NCBI RefSeq assembly: GCF_001499675.1
Contig: NZ_LN609303.1
Span: 62,001-126,000, forward strand
Reading direction: 5' to 3'
From: Acetobacter ghanensis
GTDB taxonomy: Bacteria; Pseudomonadota; Alphaproteobacteria; Acetobacterales; Acetobacteraceae
DNA length: 64,000 nt
The translations under genes and the position numbers were made by a program. The notes below the pieces were generated by a model. The model was not told the DNA's origin and ran no database searches. It saw only the letters and a program-made list of their open reading frames with translations. The number at the start of each line of letters is the position of its first letter. Positions within the stretch are counted from its first letter, which is position 1. Of the stretch, positions 1 to 7,311 are shown one piece after another.

Positions 1-1
1 G

Positions 2-73
2 AAAAAACAATTGCACGCGCTCGAAGCATTTGTGAATATGTTTGACCGTGGTCCTGTCTTTGATTGTAACTGA
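2..73 (+). CDS. possible 3' end of an unidentified gene
   Basis: An open frame enters the window and ends at TGA 71-73. Its last residues include LEAFVNMFDRGPVFD. It is too short to identify. It is followed by about 170 AT-rich bases, which fits the end of a transcription unit, but chance is not excluded. Confidence 0.2.
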   Translation, partial: KKQLHALEAFVNMFDRGPVFDCN

Positions 74-131
74 ATACTTTTATCATCACAAACCTCCCTA
101 TGGAGATTTTGATTTATTCAGCACTAATATC

Positions 132-173
132 ATTTATAATTAGTTAATATTGATAGGTTAACTAATTATAAAT
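132..173. repeat. 16-bp perfect inverted repeat in AT-rich DNA
   Basis: Bases 132-147 are the exact reverse complement of 158-173, with a 10-base loop. The arms are almost pure A/T (core TTATAATTAGTTAA). No gene covers it. It could be a terminator-like hairpin, a recombination site or a protein-binding site; the sequence alone does not decide. Confidence 0.6.
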
Positions 174-244
174 TAATTACATAATTGAAATTATGGCGCA
201 TTCGCAGCCGCTTTGAAGCGCCATTTTAATATGAATACGAAGGT

Positions 245-1517
245 AGAGGGTCCGAAAAACCCTATGGTTTTAGCTCTGTCTCTGTGATGACTGGAGGAGT
301 GGCTGATGACGCAGTCTGGTTTCTTTGATGTTGAAGAGCGGCTTGCTCGGTTGAGTGGGCTTGGTGACCAACTTGAAGCATTTTCCCGGATTGTGGATTT
401 TGAGGTGTTCCGTCCGGAGTTGAACAAGGCACTGGCCTATTCAGACGGAAGAAAAGGCGGGCGTCCTCCGTTTGATCCAGTGCTGATGTTCAAAATTCTG
501 CTCATCCAGACGCTGAACAATTTGTCCGACGAACGGACGGAATACCTGATCAACGACCGCCTGTCCTTCATGCGCTTCCTTGGTCTAGGGCTGTCTGACC
601 GCGTGCCTGATGCCAGGACCGTCTGGCTGTTCCGGGAACGTCTGACACAGGCGGGAGCAATTGATGTTTTGTTCAACCGCTTTGATGCGACCCTGCGGAA
701 TGCCGGTTATCTCCCCATGTCAGGCCAGATCCTGGACGCGACACTGGTAGCGGCCCCGAAGCAGCGCAATACCAATGAGGAGAAGGCCGATCTGCGGGAA
801 GGACGGATCCCACAGGATTGGCAGGACAAGCCGTCAAAGCTGTCCCATAAAGATCGTCATGCGCGATGGACGCTGAAGTTCACCAAAGCAAAGCGTCAGG
901 ATGACGGGACGATCCCGTCTACGGATCTCGCCATCCCTTTCTTTGGCTATAAATCGCATATTTCCATCGACCGGAAATTTCGGCTGATCCGCAAATGGAA
1001 AACGACGGATGCCGCTACCAGCGATGGTGCCAGACTACGTGAGGGGCTTCTTGGTCGCAGCAATACGGCGTCTGATGTCTGGGCCGACACGGCCTATCGC
1101 TCAAAAGCCAACGAAGACTTCATGGAAAAGCAGGACTTTGTTTCGAAGGTCCATCGCAAGAAGCCTCATCTCAAACCCATGCCCCGGCATATCCAGCGGT
1201 CCAATGCCGGAAAATCCATTATCCGGTCTCGTGTCGAGCATGTCTTTGCGGATCAGAAATCGCAAACGGGATTATTCGTCCGGACCGTGGGCATTACCCG
1301 AGCCACCATGAGGATCGGACTGGCCAATATCGTCTATAATATGCGTCGCTTTCTTCTCCTGAAGCGGATTAACGCGATCGCGTAGCAATCCAGAGCATGA
1401 GACCCTCTCTCTACTCAATACGCAGAGTGAAAATCAGGGCCACGAACCAGCAATCAATACGCTAAAAAACTAAAATCAGGCAAAAAGACAATCAATCAAC
1501 GGTTCTTCGAACCTTCC
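245..1517 (+). mobile_element. IS5-family insertion sequence, complete copy
   Basis: The element holds one transposase gene. Its left end (from about 245, GGGTCCGAAAAACCC) and the reverse complement of its right end (to about 1517, GGTTCGAAGAACC) are imperfect inverted repeats. The same ends occur at 51021 beside a truncated relative and at 63955 where the window stops, which supports the boundaries. No target duplication is evident (ggt on the left, aaa on the right), so flanks may have recombined or the ends are a few bases off. Confidence 0.75.
306..1385 (+). CDS. IS5-family transposase
   Basis: This 359-residue DDE transposase has an N-terminal segment typical of IS5 (GGRPPFDPVLMFKILL, residues 51-66) and a C-terminal DDE core. 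Likely catalytic residues are the Asp in GQILDATLV, the Asp in VWADTAYRSK and the Glu in IIRSRVEHVFA. The length is normal for single-frame members, so this copy could be active. A relative truncated at its N-terminus lies at 51153-51963 on the other strand, differing at many residues, so it is a related rather than identical element. Confidence 0.93.
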   Translation: MTQSGFFDVEERLARLSGLGDQLEAFSRIVDFEVFRPELNKALAYSDGRKGGRPPFDPVLMFKILLIQTLNNLSDERTEYLINDRLSFMRFLGLGLSDRVPDARTVWLFRERLTQAGAIDVLFNRFDATLRNAGYLPMSGQILDATLVAAPKQRNTNEEKADLREGRIPQDWQDKPSKLSHKDRHARWTLKFTKAKRQDDGTIPSTDLAIPFFGYKSHISIDRKFRLIRKWKTTDAATSDGARLREGLLGRSNTASDVWADTAYRSKANEDFMEKQDFVSKVHRKKPHLKPMPRHIQRSNAGKSIIRSRVEHVFADQKSQTGLFVRTVGITRATMRIGLANIVYNMRRFLLLKRINAIA

Positions 1518-1550
1518 AAATGACCGGGCGGAATCCGAATAAGAAATGAT

Positions 1551-1595
1551 GTCGATACGCCGTTGACACGTGGCGTTGTGGCCTGTAGTATCGAC
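1551..1595 (+). promoter_or_regulatory. mazEF promoter with overlapping inverted-repeat operator
   Basis: A sigma70-like promoter is visible: TTGACA at 1563-1568, a 17-base spacer and TAGTAT at 1586-1591. An 8-bp inverted repeat (GTCGATAC at 1551-1558, GTATCGAC at 1588-1595) frames it and overlaps the -10 element. This is the arrangement expected for autorepression by a MazE or MazEF complex. The binding role is inferred. Confidence 0.6.
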
Positions 1596-1621
1596 TTCGT
1601 TAATACGTTATGGTGGTAACG

Positions 1622-1864
1622 ATGAAGGCTGTGGTAAAAAAGTGGGGAAATAGTGCGTCTGTCCGCATCCCCGCCTCAGTGTTGGCAGCGGCTGGTTTGA
1701 AGCTGGATCAGCCGGTCGATGTGCGCGAGGAAAGTGGTCGCGTCATCATCGAGCCAGTCACAGTCGCAGAATACGATCTGGCGGATCTGTTGGCAGGGAT
1801 TACCCCGGAGAATGTTCATTCCGAAGTAAATTTCGGAGCAGCGGTCGGCGGAGAACGTCTCTGA
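1622..1864 (+). CDS. mazE: MazE-like antitoxin (AbrB/SpoVT fold)
   Basis: An 80-residue antitoxin starting with MKAVVKKWGNSASVRIP, the hallmark N-terminal swapped-hairpin DNA-binding domain of MazE/AbrB proteins. An upstream in-frame ATG at 1610 would add four residues; 1622 fits the family better. The C-terminal tail is acidic and probably wraps the toxin. The stop (1862-1864) is one base before the toxin ATG, so the two are co-translated. It should neutralise the downstream MazF and repress the promoter at 1551-1595. Confidence 0.9.
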   Translation: MKAVVKKWGNSASVRIPASVLAAAGLKLDQPVDVREESGRVIIEPVTVAEYDLADLLAGITPENVHSEVNFGAAVGGERL

Positions 1865-1865
1865 T

Positions 1866-2195
1866 ATGGCCGTCTATGTGCCAGATGCCGGCGATATCGT
1901 CTGGCTCGATTTTTCGCCGCAGACTGGACACGAGCAGGCCGGTCATCGACCTGCCGTCGTTCTCTCGCCGGTGGCTTATAATCGGATTGGCCTGATGCTG
2001 TGCTGCCCGCTGACCACCAAACAGAAGGGCTATCCCTTCGAAGTCGCAATCGACAACTATCGGCAGAGCGCGGTTCTTGCGGATCAAGTGCAGTCACTCG
2101 ACTGGCGGGCGCGTTGTGCGAAGAAGAAAGGTCGTGTGTCTGAGAAAGAACTATCGGAAATCCGAGCGAAAGCCCGCGCACTGATCGGCAAATAA
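1866..2195 (+). CDS. mazF: MazF/PemK-type endoribonuclease toxin
   Basis: A 109-residue toxin with the MazF features GDIVWLDFSPQTGHEQAGHRP (start of the fold), AVVLSP and CCPLTTKQKGYPFEV. Members cleave mRNA at short sequence motifs to arrest growth. It directly follows mazE with a one-base gap. On a plasmid the pair probably acts in post-segregational stabilisation. Length is normal and no residue looks lost. Confidence 0.92.
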   Translation: MAVYVPDAGDIVWLDFSPQTGHEQAGHRPAVVLSPVAYNRIGLMLCCPLTTKQKGYPFEVAIDNYRQSAVLADQVQSLDWRARCAKKKGRVSEKELSEIRAKARALIGK

Positions 2196-2205
2196 GTGAA
2201 TCACC

Positions 2206-3147
2206 ATGGGTGACAACCAGACGACCATAAGGAAAATAAGCACCATGATCGCTCTCGCTGCGATCATGGTGCTTCGTTGCCCTGTGGCATTTGCTGACGT
2301 GGATGCTATTCAGATCGAGAACTCAAACACCAAGCCAAGTATTATTGTACCGGCCGTTCATGGTCCCATCTTTGGGATTCAGGCTCCAAGTGCAGCCGTC
2401 TTCGTAGGAAAAACAGTGCTTGTTTCTGAAGGAACGGCAGATAGAAACGCGGATACCCAACCTGACAAGCTCGAACACCCCATATCTGAAATCGCACTTG
2501 ATTCCACTGTTTTTGCCTCATGGGTCCATGAAATAGATATCGAAAAGCTTAAAGCCAGACTGCAACCGCATCTCGCGTGCTATACTGGTCAGGAAATGCT
2601 TCGAACGGGCAATACGGAGATGTTCACGCGGGTGCTGTTGAACATGCAAACAGCAAGATTAGCCGAATTTATTCTCGAAATGCCGTGCCCGCAACCAGCA
2701 ACTCTATCCCGTGATGCTGTCGTGCATGCTGAAGCGCAAAAATCAGGCGTCCTTATCAAGTGGCTCGAACATCTCGACGAATGGAAGGCGGTTCAAAAGG
2801 AAATTCCGGATGACTACTATCGTGACGCAATCGTTGAGATGCTTAAACGACCTGATGAAAACCTTTCATCCCCCCCATTTGTTTCCTTCGTTCAAAATGG
2901 ACAATATGATGAATTGGATGCATGGATCCGAGAGCGTAAAGTCACGCCAAGCCAGAAGAAAATGTATGATTACGAAATTACCAAGCGTACCCGCCTAATG
3001 TATCGGGATATGGCGCCATATCTACGATCCGGCGGTGCGGTTATTTTGATCGGAGCAGCCCATATAGGTGGACCAGATGGACTAGCGGCTCTACTGCGAC
3101 GCGATGGGTATCATTTGCGTCCGATCACGCTGCCCGCGAATAAATAA
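2206..3147 (+). CDS. secreted TraB/GumN-family protein
   Basis: A 313-residue protein with an N-terminal signal peptide (hydrophobic MIALAAIMVLRCPVAFA). The C-terminal part (about 262-308) carries the TraB/GumN signature: TKRTRLMYRDMAPYL, then VILIGAAHIGGPDGL and a final DGYHLRP segment. Family members are metalloprotease-like proteins of unclear function, found in gum polysaccharide loci and elsewhere. The start at 2206 is used; ATG 2245 has a better ribosome site (AAGGAAA) but would remove the basic n-region of the signal. It lies 10 bases after mazF without an obvious functional link. Confidence 0.7.
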   Translation: MGDNQTTIRKISTMIALAAIMVLRCPVAFADVDAIQIENSNTKPSIIVPAVHGPIFGIQAPSAAVFVGKTVLVSEGTADRNADTQPDKLEHPISEIALDSTVFASWVHEIDIEKLKARLQPHLACYTGQEMLRTGNTEMFTRVLLNMQTARLAEFILEMPCPQPATLSRDAVVHAEAQKSGVLIKWLEHLDEWKAVQKEIPDDYYRDAIVEMLKRPDENLSSPPFVSFVQNGQYDELDAWIRERKVTPSQKKMYDYEITKRTRLMYRDMAPYLRSGGAVILIGAAHIGGPDGLAALLRRDGYHLRPITLPANK

Positions 3148-3330
3148 ACTATGTCATGGTAATCGGACGCTTTTTGATCACGGGATATCGCTACTGACGG
3201 GCAGCAATGACCGAAAAACATTATCAAAAGTAAGCTTATTATTCACAGAAAATCCATATATGTGCTATAAAATTGCGGTGGTTCTGCCTGCGGAATCTTT
3301 AATTAGAAATTATGCATTGAAGGTAAGTTT

Positions 3331-3717
3331 ATGAAAAATACTACCCTGGCTGGATGCCTGACTGCTCTTCTGGCTCTGTCAGCCTGTGCTTCAAGCGGGA
3401 ATGAATCCATCAAGAACGAAACTGGCGCGACAGTCGACCAGAAAATTCAGGACGGCGTCACAACCAAAGATCAGGTTCGCGCTCAATTTGGTGACCCAAT
3501 GGATACCAGCTTCACCGATAGTGGTCATGAAGTTTGGAAATATGCTTTCACCAAATCTAAAGAGGACGGGACAAATTTCATCCCTTACTATGGCATGTTC
3601 TCCTCTGGCTCCCACGGAACTGAGAAACAGCTTTCCATCATCTTTAATGGAAATAAGGTCTGGCATCATTCCCTGTCGAATTCCGCAGTGAAATCGCACG
3701 GCGGCCTCGGTAGCTGA
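3331..3717 (+). CDS. small outer-membrane-type lipoprotein, BamE/SmpA-like
   Basis: A 128-residue protein with a lipoprotein signal and lipobox (LSAC, Cys at residue 19). The mature part has the SmpA/BamE-like pattern: GVTTKDQVRAQFGDP, then VWKYAFTK and a terminal beta segment (LSIIFNGNKVW). Such domains are small scaffold folds in envelope lipoproteins; a true BamE role on a plasmid is unlikely. It is flanked by AT-rich DNA upstream and a hairpin downstream, so it is probably monocistronic. Confidence 0.7.
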   Translation: MKNTTLAGCLTALLALSACASSGNESIKNETGATVDQKIQDGVTTKDQVRAQFGDPMDTSFTDSGHEVWKYAFTKSKEDGTNFIPYYGMFSSGSHGTEKQLSIIFNGNKVWHHSLSNSAVKSHGGLGS

Positions 3718-3734
3718 TTTCAGGACTATAAAAT

Positions 3735-3757
3735 CCAGCCTGATGACATCAGGCTGG
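3735..3757 (+). terminator. hairpin after the lipoprotein gene
   Basis: CCAGCCTGAT pairs perfectly with ATCAGGCTGG around a 3-base loop, 18 bases after the lipoprotein stop codon. The run of T after it is short, so it may be a weak intrinsic terminator or an mRNA-protecting stem. Confidence 0.55.
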
Positions 3758-3813
3758 TTCCCACTGTCGAAATATAACTGCGAGTTGACGGTGATTGCAG
3801 TCGGAACTGTGAA

Positions 3814-4440
3814 ATGAGCGTAGATACCCCTGTTCAGGTCGGTGCGGGTCTGTCTACTCCAGTCCGCCGCCTCGGTCGTGAAAAACTGGCGGAGCGGACG
3901 GTTGAAACAGTCCTTCAGCTCACACCGGACACCGAGGCTGTCGCCGCAACACTCCATGGCGCTGGACTACGTTTTTCCCGCAAAGCCGAGACCCTCAGGC
4001 GGGAAGCTTCCCGTACCGTCCGAACCGAAGCAAAAGGGTTCGATTTTTCGATATTCGCAGATTTAGACGAACTTCAGGAACAGGCACGGCTTTCCCTGCA
4101 GGAAGCGGTCGATACTTTTCTGCACCTGCTGGCACAGGCAGAGGATGAGCGGTTCCAGATTGAGCAGATCACACAGAATACGACCGTGGAACAGAGACTG
4201 AATGATCCGGCTTTCCGTGCCAGACGGGAAGCGGCAGGCAGGGTTTTCTATCAGGCATGGCATGGGGGTCACTGGATAGCAGGGGCATGGGAGGCTTTTG
4301 GCAAGGTGTTCGATGCCTACCGTAAAGCCAATCCCGCGCGCCCGGCCGCTCTTGCCAGCAACGACACGGGACATGCCCGTCAGGATTTGGTCGCGCGCAA
4401 GATCGTTTCTCTCGATGCATGGAAGTCGGCCGATCGGTAG
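3814..4440 (+). CDS. hypothetical protein, mostly helical
   Basis: A 208-residue soluble protein with no signal peptide or membrane segment. It is rich in Ala, Arg, Glu and Gln and predicted helical by eye, with a central stretch rich in Leu and Glu (LDELQEQARLSLQEAVDTF). I do not recognise a family. It is convergent with the VbhA-like antitoxin gene, whose stop is 16 bases away. No Fic motif is present, so it is not a Fic toxin. The coding assignment rests on length and composition. Confidence 0.6.
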   Translation: MSVDTPVQVGAGLSTPVRRLGREKLAERTVETVLQLTPDTEAVAATLHGAGLRFSRKAETLRREASRTVRTEAKGFDFSIFADLDELQEQARLSLQEAVDTFLHLLAQAEDERFQIEQITQNTTVEQRLNDPAFRARREAAGRVFYQAWHGGHWIAGAWEAFGKVFDAYRKANPARPAALASNDTGHARQDLVARKIVSLDAWKSADR

Positions 4441-4456
4441 GTATCGAAGATGCAGA

Positions 4457-4672
4457 TCATGAGCGCGTGGCGGCCTTGTAGCGTGGATCCGCATGTAGCC
4501 GCGCCATGACACGCTGGCGAATTTCGTCTGTCGTGATTTCTCCCCGGACGTACGCTTCCAGATCTGCGGCTGCCGCTGGAGAAACCCGCTGCCCTTCCCG
4601 GGCGGCACTGGCCAGCGCGTCCTGAACCGCCTGCAGGCGGCGCTCTGTGTCAGAGTCTGTAAGCTGTTTCAC
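4457..4672 (-). CDS. VbhA-like antitoxin without an adjacent Fic toxin
   Basis: A 71-residue protein resembling the VbhA antitoxin domain: an inhibitory helix ALASAAREGQRVSP, then YVRGEITTDEIRQRVMARLH. The segment SAAREG fits the Fic-inhibitory motif [S/T]xxxE[G/N], in which Glu blocks ATP binding in the Fic active site. In the family the antitoxin gene directly precedes the fic gene. Downstream here (below 4457) lies a convergent unrelated gene and no HPFxxGNGR motif was found, so the antitoxin is an orphan. It may protect against a Fic enzyme encoded elsewhere. Confidence 0.7.
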   Translation of the reverse strand: MKQLTDSDTERRLQAVQDALASAAREGQRVSPAAAADLEAYVRGEITTDEIRQRVMARLHADPRYKAATRS

Positions 4673-4808
4673 GCGTTACTCATCGTTGACATCGCATTTT
4701 ACCTCCAGATGCCGCCCTGAGCGAGTCACGACAGCTTCGCCATTCCAGTTTCCCCGCCAGAACAGACGGATAGCTGCGCTGGGCATATGCGTGCATCAAA
4801 AAGGCTTG

Positions 4809-4823
4809 CGTTCTCTTTTTGTT
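4809..4823 (+). promoter_or_regulatory. LexA (SOS) box of the mutasome operon
   Basis: GTTC at 4809-4812 and GTTC at 4820-4823 are separated by exactly seven bases. This direct repeat is the LexA-binding consensus in Alphaproteobacteria. It lies 35 bases before the imuA start, next to a strong ribosome site (AAAGGAG), so the operon is probably induced by DNA damage. Confidence 0.8.
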
Positions 4824-4857
4824 CTGTTGTAGCCATTAGGGGTAAAGGAGCGACCCC

Positions 4858-5646
4858 ATGCACCAGAACAAGACTGATACGCTGGATCTTCTGCGCGAGA
4901 AAATCCGCCGGATGGAAGCCCCCCAGCACACGTCGGCCGACCGGCTACCAACCGGGTTTACAGCCATCGACACGCATCTGGACGGCGGCCTTACCCAAGG
5001 CTGCGTGCATGAAGTGTTCAGTGCCGGACGTGATAGTGTTTTCTCATCCCGCTCAGCAGCCTTCGTCGCTCATGTGCTGGCCCGCACCACCGGGCCAGTG
5101 ATCTGGGCCAGTGAGGACTACCCTGACCTGTCCGCCCCGGGCATCCGTCAGTCCGGCCTTAATCCCGGTCGCCTGCTCTGCGTCACCACCCGCAAGGGCG
5201 GTCTGGAAGCTTTGTGCGAGGACGTGCTGAACGAACGCGGGGTCTGTGCCCTGGTCGCAGATATCCGTACACCGCTTACGCTCACCCAGTCCCGCCGCCT
5301 CGTGCTGGCTGCCAGTCGAAGCCACGTCAGTGGCTTCCTGCTCTGTCGCACGGCAGGGGCTCAGAATGACCCGCCAGCCAGCGCCAGCATGACCCGCTGG
5401 CGGATCGGGGGCAGCCCCTCAACACTGCGCACCGATCTCCCCTCTCTTTCTCCGGTTGCCGGCGCAGAACGCTGGGCTGTCGAACTACTGCGTCATCGCG
5501 GTGGACCCGGCGGCACCTGGATCATTACCCCGACACGCCATGACCCGACGTATTCTCTCCCTGTGGCTGCCCCTCTGGCCGATCGAGCGACACCAGAAAC
5601 AGCAGCCATCGCCTTCACGCAGCGGACTGGCGCTCTACGCGCCTGA
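4858..5646 (+). CDS. imuA: ImuA, RecA/SulA-like mutasome subunit
   Basis: A 262-residue protein matching ImuA: RLPTGFTAIDTHLDGGLTQG (about 29-48) and VHEVFSAGRDSVF open a RecA-like fold without an intact Walker A motif, followed by GPVIWASEDYPDLSAPGI. ImuA acts with ImuB and DnaE2 in error-prone translesion synthesis. The ATG follows AAAGGAGCGACCCC and the LexA box. The 3' end overlaps imuB by 107 bases in another frame, typical of tight coupling in these cassettes. Confidence 0.88.
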   Translation: MHQNKTDTLDLLREKIRRMEAPQHTSADRLPTGFTAIDTHLDGGLTQGCVHEVFSAGRDSVFSSRSAAFVAHVLARTTGPVIWASEDYPDLSAPGIRQSGLNPGRLLCVTTRKGGLEALCEDVLNERGVCALVADIRTPLTLTQSRRLVLAASRSHVSGFLLCRTAGAQNDPPASASMTRWRIGGSPSTLRTDLPSLSPVAGAERWAVELLRHRGGPGGTWIITPTRHDPTYSLPVAAPLADRATPETAAIAFTQRTGALRA

Positions 5647-7060
5647 GCGTGGCCGGCTTCTGGTGACAGCAGCCGATCCCATAGCCCTGCGACTGGGGAT
5701 CTGCCGCGGGATGCCATTGGCACAAGCCCGGGCCATGCAACCGGAGCTGCTCGTGGCGCAGGCTCAGCCTGCCGCCGATCAGGCCGCACTGGAGGCGCTC
5801 ACACTGTGGTGCCAGTGGCTGTCGCCCCTCACGGCCACCGATGGCGCCGATGGCGTGTGGGTGGAGACCACTGGCTGTGACCATCTTTTTGGAGGTGAGG
5901 ACCAGATGGCTGAACACCTGCTGACCCGTCTTGCAAAGGCCGGTTATTCGGCCCGGATCGCGATCGCAGATACAGCAGCCATAGCGGCGGCTGTCGCCCG
6001 CAGCAGCCACCGGTCCATCACCCTCATTTCCCCGATGGGGCAGGAGAGTGTCCTGCGCGAACTACCTCTGGCCAGCCTGCGACTTGAATCTGAGACACTG
6101 GCGACCCTGCGCCGTCTGGGTCTGGTACGTGTCGGCCAGCTGCTGGATATGCCCCGCGCGCCTCTGGCACGCCGTTTCGGGCAGGCCCTACCCGACCGGC
6201 TTGATCAGGCGATGGGACGCCTACCTGAACCCCTTTCCTTCCGGACGGCGCCACAGGCTTTCCGCGCTTCCGGCACACTGGTTGAGCCAATCAGCACGGC
6301 CCCAGCCATTGCCCGCGCTCTGGGAAACCTCGTGGCGGAACTGGCAGATACCCTGAGCCGACGGGGGCACGGCGCGCGCCACCTGCAGGTGCAGTGCATG
6401 CGGGTCGATGGCACACTCCAGAGCCTTCAGATCGGACTGTCGAACGCCAGTGCCGATCCTGTCCGGCTGAACCGGCTTCTGGCCGAGCGGATCGAAACCA
6501 TCGAACCTGGCTTCGGAATTGAAGCCTTTACCCTCAGTGCGACACAAACAGCCCCACTGGACGCCCCGGCCAACCGGGACTGGCTGGCACCCGCCACCGA
6601 TCCCGCAGGCCTGCCTGCCCTCCTTGAGCGTCTTGGGGGACGGGTCGGGATTCAAAGCCTCTCGCGCCTGCACGATGGAGCCAGTCAGTTTCCCGAACGC
6701 GAACAGGCTTATAAGGGGTGTGAGCACGTACAGAGTATGGAGGACCACTCCCCATCCGGCCCTCATGGGCCACGACCTACCCGGTTACTCCCAGCGCCAG
6801 CTTCCATTACCGTTACGGAGTTCTGGCCTGACGGTGCGCCCAAAGCCTTCCGCTGGAGGCGTGCCACTCATACCATTCGCGGGTTGATCGGCCCAGAGCG
6901 GGTGTGGAGCGACTGGTGGCATGACCCGCAGGGCGCTTGCACGCGCGATTACTGGGTGGCCGAAACGGTAGAGGGCGAACGCTTCTGGCTGTTCGTTGCC
7001 CATAATGGCGCGGGCCTGGCTAAAGGGCAGGCCCTATGGTTCCTGCATGGGCTTTTCTGA
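5540..7060 (+). CDS. imuB: ImuB, Y-family polymerase-like mutasome subunit
   Basis: A 506-residue Y-family protein. The start MTRRILSLWLPLWPIER at 5540 is the family N-terminus; longer in-frame upstream codons lie inside imuA. The palm/fingers region includes ALRLGICRGMPLAQARAM and GADGVWVETTGCDHLFGG. The helix-hairpin-helix region has LRRLGLVRVGQLLDMPRAPL, and the C-terminal ImuB extension includes RDYWVAETVEGERFWLF. ImuB proteins are catalytically poor adaptors that link the beta clamp to DnaE2. The stop overlaps the next ATG. Confidence 0.9.
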   Translation: MTRRILSLWLPLWPIERHQKQQPSPSRSGLALYAPERGRLLVTAADPIALRLGICRGMPLAQARAMQPELLVAQAQPAADQAALEALTLWCQWLSPLTATDGADGVWVETTGCDHLFGGEDQMAEHLLTRLAKAGYSARIAIADTAAIAAAVARSSHRSITLISPMGQESVLRELPLASLRLESETLATLRRLGLVRVGQLLDMPRAPLARRFGQALPDRLDQAMGRLPEPLSFRTAPQAFRASGTLVEPISTAPAIARALGNLVAELADTLSRRGHGARHLQVQCMRVDGTLQSLQIGLSNASADPVRLNRLLAERIETIEPGFGIEAFTLSATQTAPLDAPANRDWLAPATDPAGLPALLERLGGRVGIQSLSRLHDGASQFPEREQAYKGCEHVQSMEDHSPSGPHGPRPTRLLPAPASITVTEFWPDGAPKAFRWRRATHTIRGLIGPERVWSDWWHDPQGACTRDYWVAETVEGERFWLFVAHNGAGLAKGQALWFLHGLF

Positions 7061-7311
7061 TGCAGCGCCCGTCAGACCTTCCCGGCCTGCGTCCGGCCCG
7101 CACAGACGACATCGCCGATGCCCTCATGCACGCGCTATGCCATGACGGTCGCCGCCGGGTGCATGATGCGGACGAGCTGATGGCCCGGCTGGTAGCTGAG
7201 CGGTTAGTCGCCCATCTCGAACGCTGTGGCTTTATCCTGTGCCGTGTGCAGGACACAGGCAGCCACACAGCTTCGGCCCATCCGCACCCGCCCGAGGTCC
7301 GCCGTGAGTGA
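7060..7311 (+). CDS. small protein between imuB and dnaE2
   Basis: An 83-residue basic protein starting [17 protein letters not shown]. Its ATG overlaps the imuB stop (ATGA) and its 3' end overlaps the GTG start of dnaE2, so it sits translationally coupled inside the mutasome operon. Composition (many Arg, His, Ala) suggests a small nucleic-acid-binding or adaptor protein, but no family is recognised. Its placement argues for a mutasome-linked role. Confidence 0.65.
   Translation: MQRPSDLPGLRPARTDDIADALMHALCHDGRRRVHDADELMARLVAERLVAHLERCGFILCRVQDTGSHTASAHPHPPEVRRE

Noticed and set aside
3391..3957. A 188-codon open frame on the minus strand
   Set aside because: It is antisense to the lipoprotein gene and runs through its terminator hairpin.
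3814..4440. A Fic toxin partner for the VbhA-like antitoxin
   Set aside because: The gene has no HPFxxGNGR motif on either strand and is convergent rather than downstream.
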